From the NCBI GenBank assembly GCA_947446925.1, contig CANFHU010000011.1:1-64000 (forward strand): a DNA stretch of 64,000 bases. Direction: 5' to 3'. Both the position numbers and the translations under genes were made by a program. Positions 1 to 7,578 of the stretch are shown in pieces. The notes below the pieces were generated by a model. The model did not search any database. It saw only the letters and a program-made list of their open reading frames with translations, and was not told where the DNA came from. The DNA is from Flavobacteriia bacterium. Its GTDB lineage: Bacteria; Bacteroidota; Bacteroidia; Flavobacteriales_D; Crocinitomicaceae. Each line of letters starts with the position of its first letter. Within the stretch, counting starts at the first letter, position 1.

Positions 1-135
1 AATGTTTACACTATTAATAACATCATTAACTATTCTTACTGGATGGTCTTTAGATATTAATTCTTCTAAAGATGGTGGTAACATCATGATTTGATGTTGG
101 TTGTATGGTTTGAATGTAGGAAAACGTTTTGCCAT
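1..135 (-). CDS. IS1182-like transposase, N-terminal fragment (runs off left edge)
   Basis: The minus strand reads 45 codons from an ATG at 135 to the window edge with no stop. The peptide begins MAKRFPTFKPYNQ and continues with MLPPSLEELI and HPVRIVNDVI. This order (short basic start, FKPYNQ, LPPSLEELI, then a DHPVR motif) is what I know from the N-terminal domain of IS1182-family transposases. The catalytic DDE domain would lie outside the window, so intactness cannot be judged. It is probably a full insertion sequence whose right end is the hairpin at 216-240. Confidence 0.72.
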   Translation of the reverse strand, partial: MAKRFPTFKPYNQHQIMMLPPSLEELISKDHPVRIVNDVINSVNI

Positions 136-215
136 ATAAAATCAATAACACAGACTAAATATACTGATTATCAATTTAATAACAAAATATTATTCTGATT
201 TTTAAGCAAAAAAAA

Positions 216-240
216 GAGGCTGTCCTTTTGAGACAGCCTC
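216..240. terminator. Perfect hairpin at the IS end, bidirectional terminator-like
   Basis: GAGGCTGTC (216-224) pairs perfectly with GACAGCCTC (232-240) around a 7-base loop. An A-run precedes it and a T-run follows it, so it could terminate transcripts from both sides. At an IS end such a hairpin would insulate the transposase from outside transcription. Confidence 0.6.
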
Positions 241-340
241 GTTTTTTTGTTATTCAAGTTGGTTATAACACTTATTTAATCCTTTTTTTCTTCAGGTATA
301 TTTATGTAAATAACTACTGAATTAATCGTTCAATAAAAAA
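241..340. other. Non-coding gap between the IS end and the groEL terminators
   Basis: The gene-free stretch from the transposase start to the groEL stop (136-452) is about 317 bases. It contains the IS-end hairpin (216-240) and two groEL-side hairpins (341-364, 421-440). The remaining AT-rich bases show no ORF with conserved sequence, no tRNA and no clear promoter. Confidence 0.6.
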
Positions 341-364
341 ACTCCCTTGGTTTCCCAAGAGAGT
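333..364 (-). terminator. groEL terminator with GAAA tetraloop
   Basis: On the minus transcript ACTCTCTTGG pairs with CCAAGGGAGT around a GAAA loop (364 down to 341) and is followed by TTTTTTATTG. One pair is U-G on this strand but would be C-A on the other, so the sense direction is minus. It lies about 90 bases after the groEL stop. Confidence 0.8.
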
Positions 365-420
365 TCTATATATAGGCATCCTTTTCTATCCTAATCGAGT
401 AGGGAAGGAAGGACGAGAAA

Positions 421-440
421 GGTTTGGGTTTCCCCAAACC
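421..440 (-). terminator. First hairpin after groEL, GAAA loop, no T-run
   Basis: GGTTTGGG and CCCAAACC form a perfect 8-bp stem with a GAAA loop on the minus strand, 12 bases after the groEL stop codon. The following TTTCTCG is a poor U-tract, so it may protect the 3' end or act together with the hairpin at 341-364 rather than terminate alone. Confidence 0.5.
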
Positions 441-452
441 TATAATTCCTAA

Positions 453-2096
<1,644 letters not shown>

Positions 2097-2125
2097 TTAT
2101 TGTTTTAATAAGTTCTTAAATGTTC

Positions 2126-2145
2126 GGGTTAGTCGTGACTAACCC
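2126..2145. repeat. REP-like palindrome in the groES-groEL spacer
   Basis: GGGTTAGTC and GACTAACCC form a perfect 9-bp inverted repeat around GT. It is preceded by GTTC. The same layout (GTTCGGGT..GTC-GY-GAC..ACCC) occurs at 7230-7251 and 58817-58840. In the groE transcript it would form a stable hairpin between the two cistrons. Confidence 0.7.
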
Positions 2146-2148
2146 CCA

Positions 2149-2195
2149 TTAATTTGGTTTAGTTAATTTGGTTTGGTTTAGTTAATTTGGTTTAG
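2149..2195. repeat. Short tandem repeat, 14-bp unit TTAATTTGGTTTAG
   Basis: Units lie at 2149-2162 and 2163-2176 (one mismatch), then a 5-base partial unit, then 2182-2195. A diverged copy of the neighbouring GTGACTAACCC..CCATTAA string recurs at 2231-2251, so the whole spacer looks like a duplicated block. There are no unique spacers between units, so it is not a CRISPR. Confidence 0.75.
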
Positions 2196-2254
2196 TTGTA
2201 ATTTAACAATTAATTGTACGACTATGCCGTGACTAACCCTCCATTAAATTAAAA

Positions 2255-2533
2255 TTACCCAATCACTCCGTAAACATCCGCTTCTTTCATGATAAGATAT
2301 TTGTTTCCATCTATCTTAATTTCAGTCCCTGAATATTGACCATACATTACTTTATCCCCAACTTTCAATGTAATAGGCTCATCTTTCTTGCCATTTCCAA
2401 TCGCTTTTACAACACCATGCAACGGTTTTTCTTTTGCAGTATCTGGAATGATTATTCCACTTGCTGTTTTTTCTTCTGCTACAGCTGGTTCGATTAGAAC
2501 GCGGTCTGCCAATGGTTTAAATGATATAGACAT
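2255..2533 (-). CDS. groES: Co-chaperonin GroES (Hsp10), 92 aa
   Basis: This is the heptameric lid of GroEL. The start is placed at 2533 ([16 protein letters not shown]), because the [12 protein letters not shown]-terminus is the family's usual one and gives the usual length of about 92 aa. An upstream in-frame ATG at 2599 would add 22 unrelated residues. Further signatures are the mobile-loop region [25 protein letters not shown] and [16 protein letters not shown], and the end YGVIG. It is the first gene of the groE operon, with a terminator for the upstream secG operon 100 bases before its start. Confidence 0.98.
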   Translation of the reverse strand: MSISFKPLADRVLIEPAVAEEKTASGIIIPDTAKEKPLHGVVKAIGNGKKDEPITLKVGDKVMYGQYSGTEIKIDGNKYLIMKEADVYGVIG

Positions 2534-2564
2534 ATATAATAAATTTAAAGTTTCATTTTCTGTT

Positions 2565-2591
2565 ACACCAAATATGTGCCACGTACACATA
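2565..2591 (-). promoter_or_regulatory. Candidate groES promoter/operator region
   Basis: Between the secG terminator and groES, the minus strand has TGGCAC (2581-2576), which matches a sigma-54 -24 box. The -12 position reads GGT instead of GC, so the match is partial. The same bases form an inverted repeat, TATGTG-N7-CACATA (2573-2591). No good TAnnTTTG box is seen here. Either reading is an inference. Confidence 0.35.
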
Positions 2592-2632
2592 ATTGACATT
2601 TTTTCATTTTTTGTCCATGTTTAAACAAAAAA

Positions 2633-2661
2633 AATGTCAGTATGTTCGACATACTGACATT
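2633..2661 (-). terminator. Terminator of the miaB-secG operon
   Basis: A perfect 13-bp stem (AATGTCAGTATGT / ACATACTGACATT) has a 3-base loop. It is followed on the minus strand by eight T and on the plus strand by ATATTTTTTTT. It lies 23 bases after the secG stop and separates that operon from groES-groEL. Confidence 0.9.
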
Positions 2662-2684
2662 ATATTTTTTTTAAATAAGAAATT

Positions 2685-2966
2685 TTATTGTTGTGGAGCA
2701 CCGTTTTGTGGTGTCTGTTCTGTTGGTTGTGGTTGAACAGTTTTCTTTGGTGTTGAAATTACAGTCATCGTAATACTACATATAGCAATTACCACTGCTA
2801 AAATTTTTGTGAAATTATCAATAAATTCATTCGTTTTTTGAATACCACCAATTTGTGTTGCAGAACCAAAGTCAGAAGATAATCCTCCACCTTTAGGATT
2901 TTGAATGAAAATTACTGCAATTAATAAAATACTTGCTAAAATGATAATAATAGATAATACCGCCAT
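2685..2966 (-). CDS. secG: Preprotein translocase subunit SecG, 93 aa
   Basis: SecG is the small accessory subunit of the SecYEG channel in the inner membrane. The protein has two hydrophobic segments (about 3-22 and 52-72). Between them lies the conserved loop FIQNPKGGGLSSDFGSATQIGG, close to the family's QxxKGGGLSxxFG pattern, and a Pro/Gln-rich tail follows. It is the last gene of the miaB-lptE operon, 3 bases after the preceding gene, and is followed by a strong terminator. SecY is encoded elsewhere in the window (49297). Confidence 0.95.
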   Translation of the reverse strand: MAVLSIIIILASILLIAVIFIQNPKGGGLSSDFGSATQIGGIQKTNEFIDNFTKILAVVIAICSITMTVISTPKKTVQPQPTEQTPQNGAPQQ

Positions 2967-2969
2967 AAC

Positions 2970-3941
2970 TTATGAATTTAATTTTTCTTTTAACTCTTTA
3001 ATTTTTTGTACAAAGAAAGTCTTTTTTTCTGGAATTGTCAAGCATAATTGTTCATATGCCAAAATAGCTTTTGGATAATTACCTTGAACACTTAAAATAT
3101 TTGCTAATGTCTCTGTATATTGTAAGTTTTCAGAATCTAAACTTTTCTTTGCCTGTTTGATAGGTGAATAAAATTCTTTCTTTGGTTGACTTATTTTTGG
3201 GTCTTCTTGTATGAAATTCTCGATAATTTTGTCAACAGAATTTTCAGGTTTTTCAACTACGATAGTTTTATTTCCAACTTTTAACCAGTTGCTAAACGAT
3301 TGTCTTGATTCTTTAATTGATTTTTCTATTGGGACAGATATATCTAAAATACTTGTTTCAGAAGGAGTATCAATAGTACTAGTTTTCTCTTTTTCTATGG
3401 TTCTTTCAGGCTCAAACTCTCTTTCAAATACGCTAGAAATCGCATTCGAAATTACAGCTAGATCTAATTCTTTTTCATTGTTTATTTGAATCTCCTCTTG
3501 CTTTTCTATAACAATTTCGTCAGTTAAATAATCCTCTTGTTTAGGGTTTTCTAATTGATCTTTAGTTATAGGATTATCTTCTATTATTTCGGTAGTCTCC
3601 GTTAGATTTTCTGTTTTTGAAATTGGTTCATCTACTACTGTTTTTGCTGAAACATTCACAGACTCGGAATCAATGTCGTACAGTTCTTGCACTAAAATAT
3701 TTTCTTCCTCTTTTTCGTTTAAAATTTCATATAAACGTACACGATCTGTAATCTTATAGGCGTGTTTTGCTAACGCATCTTCTAATTCCAGCGACTGTTC
3801 TTTTGCTAATGCTTTTAAGTAAAGTAGTGAGATTAATTGTGCGTACGGATATTTTTTGGATAATTCATGCAAAACAGGAATATCACTAGATACTAGTAAC
3901 GCAGGATTTTCAATACGTAAAGCAATATCGTGTATATTCAT
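2970..3941 (-). CDS. TPR-like protein with a long acidic linker, 323 aa
   Basis: I do not know a specific function. The N-terminal 85 residues are helical and leucine-rich (HELSKKYPYAQLISLLYLKAL). The middle (about 90-245) is a low-complexity Glu/Lys/Thr/Ile linker likely to be disordered. The C-terminal 60 residues (YTETLANILSVQGNYPKAILAYEQLCL) look like one or two tetratricopeptide repeats. There is no signal peptide. It lies between lptE (1-base gap) and secG (3-base gap), a position where Bacteroidota commonly carry a TPR protein. It may be an adaptor for envelope biogenesis, but this is inference. Confidence 0.75.
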   Translation of the reverse strand: MNIHDIALRIENPALLVSSDIPVLHELSKKYPYAQLISLLYLKALAKEQSLELEDALAKHAYKITDRVRLYEILNEKEEENILVQELYDIDSESVNVSAKTVVDEPISKTENLTETTEIIEDNPITKDQLENPKQEDYLTDEIVIEKQEEIQINNEKELDLAVISNAISSVFEREFEPERTIEKEKTSTIDTPSETSILDISVPIEKSIKESRQSFSNWLKVGNKTIVVEKPENSVDKIIENFIQEDPKISQPKKEFYSPIKQAKKSLDSENLQYTETLANILSVQGNYPKAILAYEQLCLTIPEKKTFFVQKIKELKEKLNS

Positions 3942-3942
3942 G

Positions 3943-4455
3943 TTACCAATTAGATAATAATTTATTTATAATATCTTGAACGACTTGTTTATTAATCTCT
4001 TTTAACAATTCGTTCTCAACCGTTCCTAAATCTTGATCAGAATTGTAGTCCGCAAAACGAGAACAACTCACCTGCATTTCTTGTTCTTTCGGTGCAAGTA
4101 TATGAATTTTATAATTACTAGTAATTGTTAATCTGTTTTTAGCCGCATTATCCCCTGGTTGCATCGCGATAGGGGAGATCATATAACTTGAAATAACCCC
4201 TTCAATCCTAACTTCTCCGCTGTTTGGTAAGGTAGATAATTTAAGTCTGGTATTATTTTGAATACCGTCACGAATATCGTCTGCTAATTGTGATGGATAA
4301 TTAATTGGTGCATTTGGTGCATTATTCTCTAAAGTGTTAATTGAGAATATTTTCCACTCTTCAGGCATGGATCCTGTATCTTTGAAGGAGATACTGCTCG
4401 GCCAACAAGATGCTAATGTAATTAATAAAAAAAGAAAGTAGATTAAAATTCTCAT
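3943..4455 (-). CDS. lptE: LptE-family LPS-assembly lipoprotein, 170 aa
   Basis: LptE is the outer-membrane lipoprotein that plugs LptD during lipopolysaccharide insertion. The N-terminus MRILIYFLFLLITLASC is a lipoprotein signal with lipobox LASC and Cys17 as the lipidated residue. The body matches the Bacteroidota LptE pattern: YPSQLADDIRDGIQNNTRLKL, a GEVRIEGVISSY strand, and a DLGTVENELLKEINKQVVQDIINKL end. It overlaps the preceding activator gene by one base, indicating translational coupling. Conservation in this family is low, so the call rests on the signal, length and neighbourhood together. Confidence 0.85.
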   Translation of the reverse strand: MRILIYFLFLLITLASCWPSSISFKDTGSMPEEWKIFSINTLENNAPNAPINYPSQLADDIRDGIQNNTRLKLSTLPNSGEVRIEGVISSYMISPIAMQPGDNAAKNRLTITSNYKIHILAPKEQEMQVSCSRFADYNSDQDLGTVENELLKEINKQVVQDIINKLLSNW

Positions 4456-5693
4456 TACGCCTGAATGTTATATTCCTTAATTTTTCGATACAAAGTACGT
4501 TCTGAAATACCTAGTTCTTCTGCTGCATATTTACGTTTTCCACGGTGCTTCTCCAAAGCCTTTTGAATTAATTCTTTCTCCCTATCTTCCAAAGATAAAG
4601 ATTCTTCTACTTCTACATGTTCGTGAAAATCCTGTTGGAAAGCAGCATCATTCTTTACAAAGTTTGTACCTTCTATTGTTGGTTGATAAATATGTGTCTC
4701 AACCGTGTTTGGCGACATCTCATTATACATGCGATTTATCATGGCTGATTGTTCAGAATTTAATTGAATATCAGTTCCTTTATTAATCAATTCATGCACC
4801 AGCTTTTTTAAATCATTTAAATCACTTTTCATATCGAAAAGAAACTTGTACATAATATCTCTTTCTGAAATAGATTCTTCGGTTTTAGAAATTACACTTG
4901 GTAAATTTTCACTTACAACTGGAAGATAACTTTGGATAGTTAACGCATCTATTTCTCGCTTACTTTCAATGACAGAAATTTGTTCAACCAAATTTTTTAA
5001 TTGACGAATATTTCCGGACCAAGTGTAATTTTCTATAATTGCAACAGCTTCTGGTGTAAGTCTTATTGCTGGCATTCTATATTTCTCTGCAAAATCATTT
5101 GCAAACTTTCGGAATAACAAGTTAATATCTTCTTTTCGTTGTCGTAAAGCGGGTAATGTAATCGGAACAGTACTCAAACGGTATAATAAATCTTCTCTAA
5201 ATTTTCCAGAAGATATTGCTCTTTGCATGTTCTCATTGGTAGCTGCTACAACACGAACATTGGTTTTGATGACTTTGGAAGAACCAACTCGAATAAATTC
5301 TCCGGTCTCCAATACACGTAGCAAACGAACTTGGGTTTGCATTGGTAACTCTGCTACTTCATCCAAAAATAATGTGCCTCCATTTGCAACTTCAAAATAC
5401 CCTTGTCTACTTCCGCTTGCACCTGTAAAAGAACCTTTTTCATGACCAAACAGTTCAGAATCAATAGTTCCTTCTGGGATTGCGCCACAGTTAACTGCAA
5501 TATATTCTCCGTGTTTTCGAGCACTTAATTGATGAATAACTTGGGGAATAATTTCTTTACCGGTACCACTTTCTCCTGTTACCAAGATCGAAATGTCTGT
5601 CGGTGCTACCTGTGCTGCGATTTCCAACGCACGATTCAACAAAGGAGAATTTCCTATTATACCAAACCGCTGCTTAATTTGTTGTAAATTCAT
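4455..5693 (-). CDS. Sigma-54-dependent transcriptional activator without a receiver domain, 412 aa
   Basis: This is an AAA+ bacterial enhancer-binding protein that remodels sigma-54 RNA polymerase. Visible motifs are Walker A GESGTGKE (40-47), the sigma-contacting loop GSFTGA (87-92, Ser for the usual Ala), Walker B GGTLFLDE (105-112), the sensor region ATNENM with FREDLLYRLS, and a C-terminal Fis-type helix-turn-helix (AAEELGISERTLYRKIKEY). It starts almost directly with the ATPase domain and has no response-regulator, GAF or PAS domain, so any signal must act through partners or expression level. It is embedded between miaB and lptE with 3-base and 1-base junctions. Confidence 0.95.
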   Translation of the reverse strand: MNLQQIKQRFGIIGNSPLLNRALEIAAQVAPTDISILVTGESGTGKEIIPQVIHQLSARKHGEYIAVNCGAIPEGTIDSELFGHEKGSFTGASGSRQGYFEVANGGTLFLDEVAELPMQTQVRLLRVLETGEFIRVGSSKVIKTNVRVVAATNENMQRAISSGKFREDLLYRLSTVPITLPALRQRKEDINLLFRKFANDFAEKYRMPAIRLTPEAVAIIENYTWSGNIRQLKNLVEQISVIESKREIDALTIQSYLPVVSENLPSVISKTEESISERDIMYKFLFDMKSDLNDLKKLVHELINKGTDIQLNSEQSAMINRMYNEMSPNTVETHIYQPTIEGTNFVKNDAAFQQDFHEHVEVEESLSLEDREKELIQKALEKHRGKRKYAAEELGISERTLYRKIKEYNIQA

Positions 5694-5696
5694 AAG

Positions 5697-7139
5697 TTAT
5701 AAAGTTACCACTTCGCCAATCAATGTGGCAGAAGTACAATCTTTGATTTTTACCTGAACATAGGAGTTGATAGGTAAGTCTGTTTTTGGAAATACTACCT
5801 TAATATTGTTTTGATTTCGACCAACTTGATGTTCTTCAGAACGTCTAGAAAAACCTTCAATCAATACTTCTTGTGTTTGTCCAACAAATTCTTTGTGTGC
5901 TTTTAAGGAGTTTTTTTGTTGTAAATTAATGACTTCAGTTAATCGCGCTTTTTTTATCTCTTCTGGTACATCATCCTTGAATTTACGTTCCGCTAATGTT
6001 TTAGGACGCTCAGAATACATATACATATATGCAAAATCAAATCGTGCTTCTTGCATAATTGAAATGGTATCTTGGTGCTCTTCGTCAGTTTCTCCACAAA
6101 AACCTGTAATAATATCTGTTGAAATAGTACAATTTGGTAAGATACGACGTATAGCACCAACTCTTTCCAAAAACCATTCTCTTGTATATCCTCTATTCAT
6201 ACGATACAACATTTCGTTGTTTCCGGATTGAACAGGTAAATGTATATGATTCGCTATATTAGAATATTTCGCCATCGTTTCTAAAACTTCATCCGTCATA
6301 TCTTTTGGGTGTGAAGTGGAAAAACGAATACGTAACAATGGATGAATCAAGGCAACCATTTCTAATAATTCTGCAAAATTAGTGGTTGGTAAATTTTGAT
6401 CCTTAATCTCACCTTTACTGGTCATGTTCCAACGATAACTATCAACATTTTGTCCTAATAAAGTAATTTCTCGGTAACCATTATTAAATAAGGTAGTGCA
6501 TTCTTCTACAATGGTTTTAGGGTCACGAGAACGTTCTCTACCTCGAGTAAATGGAACTACACAAAATGAGCACATATTGTCGCATCCTCGTGTTATACTA
6601 ACAAAGGAACTTACTCCTTTCTCGTCCAAACGAACAGGACTAATATCTGCATATGTTTCATCCCGAGATAACAATACATTAACAGCTTTATGACCACTTT
6701 CAACTTCTACAATTAAATTTGGTAAATCTCTGTAAGAATCTGGTCCTGCAACTATGTCGACTAATTTTTCTTCTTCTAATAGATTTTGTTTTAAGCGCTC
6801 TGCCATACAACCTAAAACTCCAACGATTAATCCGGGTTGTCTTTTCTTACGATTTTTAAAATCATTCAAACGCATGCGTACTTTTTGTTCCGCATTTTCA
6901 CGGATCGAACAGGTATTTAACAAGATAATATCTGCCTCAAGTTCGTCACGTGTTGTACTATATCCTTCCTGACTTAATATGGACGCAACTACTTCGCTAT
7001 CAGAAAAGTTCATGGCACAACCATAACTTTCTAAAAATAATTTTTTACCATTCAAAGGAACACGCGTTTCAACTTGCATTGCTTCTCCTTGTCTTTTCTC
7101 ATCAATGACTTTGCTTGCTCCTAAATCAATGTTGCTCAT
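5697..7139 (-). CDS. miaB: tRNA-2-methylthio-N6-isopentenyladenosine37 synthase MiaB, 480 aa
   Basis: This radical-SAM enzyme adds the 2-methylthio group to i6A37 of tRNAs reading UNN codons. The N-terminal UPF0004 domain carries cluster cysteines C41, C77 and C111. The radical-SAM motif CDNMCSFC supplies C186, C190 and C193. FLQ-type motifs [10 protein letters not shown] and [12 protein letters not shown] follow, and a C-terminal TRAM domain ends GEVVTL. The first 30 residues are an extension often seen in Bacteroidota. It is the first gene of the operon running to secG, with a strong promoter at 7162-7193. Confidence 0.97.
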   Translation of the reverse strand: MSNIDLGASKVIDEKRQGEAMQVETRVPLNGKKLFLESYGCAMNFSDSEVVASILSQEGYSTTRDELEADIILLNTCSIRENAEQKVRMRLNDFKNRKKRQPGLIVGVLGCMAERLKQNLLEEEKLVDIVAGPDSYRDLPNLIVEVESGHKAVNVLLSRDETYADISPVRLDEKGVSSFVSITRGCDNMCSFCVVPFTRGRERSRDPKTIVEECTTLFNNGYREITLLGQNVDSYRWNMTSKGEIKDQNLPTTNFAELLEMVALIHPLLRIRFSTSHPKDMTDEVLETMAKYSNIANHIHLPVQSGNNEMLYRMNRGYTREWFLERVGAIRRILPNCTISTDIITGFCGETDEEHQDTISIMQEARFDFAYMYMYSERPKTLAERKFKDDVPEEIKKARLTEVINLQQKNSLKAHKEFVGQTQEVLIEGFSRRSEEHQVGRNQNNIKVVFPKTDLPINSYVQVKIKDCTSATLIGEVVTL

Positions 7140-7161
7140 TTTAGTTATTTTTAATAGTATG

Positions 7162-7193
7162 CAAATTTATCAAAAAAATCAATTTATGCCAAA
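7162..7193 (-). promoter_or_regulatory. miaB operon promoter
   Basis: On the minus strand TTTG (7193-7190), a 20-base spacer and TAAATTTG (7169-7162) match the Bacteroidota -33/-7 consensus TTTG-N19..20-TAnnTTTG. The predicted start of transcription is about 16 bases before the miaB ATG. Confidence 0.8.
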
Positions 7194-7229
7194 ATGTCAG
7201 TTGTTAATTTTTCCAAAACTCCAACAGTT

Positions 7230-7251
7230 CGGGTGAGTCGTGACTCACCCG
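7230..7251. repeat. REP-like palindrome
   Basis: CGGGTGAGTC and GACTCACCCG form a perfect 10-bp inverted repeat around GT, preceded by GTT. It shares GTTCGGGT, the GTC-GT-GAC centre and ACCC with the copy in the groE spacer. Confidence 0.75.
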
Positions 7252-7518
7252 CAGACCCGCAGACCCGCCTCAACTTACCGCCACATCCGCCTGCTTTATC
7301 TATTCACCCTCCAAACTTTATCTACTAACCCAACTATCTATAAACACCCACCCAAAATACTATTACATACTAACTAGTCTTACCTTTAAATTTATATACT
7401 CGCTAATCACTTCCTTTTCTTGCATCAATTCGTACAATTATCAACCCTCCTTACACATTGTAACACTTTTTGTGCTTACGTCACATTACCAACTCTTTTC
7501 TCCTTTTTATACTTTCCG

Positions 7519-7550
7519 TTTGTTTTTCAATTTTAAATCACCTTATTTTG
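7519..7550 (+). promoter_or_regulatory. topA promoter
   Basis: TTTG at 7519-7522 is followed after 21 bases by TATTTTG (7544-7550), one base short of TAnnTTTG. The predicted start is about 22 bases before the topA ATG. Confidence 0.6.
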
Positions 7551-7578
7551 CAACGCATTTATATAAAGCAATATTTAC

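Larger units (their letters stand above)
1..240 (-). mobile_element. Right end of an IS1182-like insertion sequence
   Basis: The transposase fragment is followed outward by about 80 AT-rich bases and a perfect 9-bp inverted repeat at 216-240. Sequences starting GAGGCTGTCTCAAAAG (minus strand, from 240) are typical of the ends of such elements, so I place the right terminus near 240. The outer boundary and any target-site duplication cannot be confirmed because the left end is missing. Confidence 0.5.
7140..7578. other. 439-base miaB/topA divergent intergenic region
   Basis: From left to right it holds the miaB promoter, a REP-like palindrome (7230-7251), two direct copies of GCAGACCC (7251-7266), a C-rich and almost G-free stretch (about 7267-7510), and a topA promoter (7519-7550). 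No open frame or RNA gene was recognised. Confidence 0.7.

Noticed and set aside
2149-2195. Possible CRISPR array in the groE spacer
   Set aside because: Units are 14 bp, directly abutting and without unique spacers; there are no cas genes.
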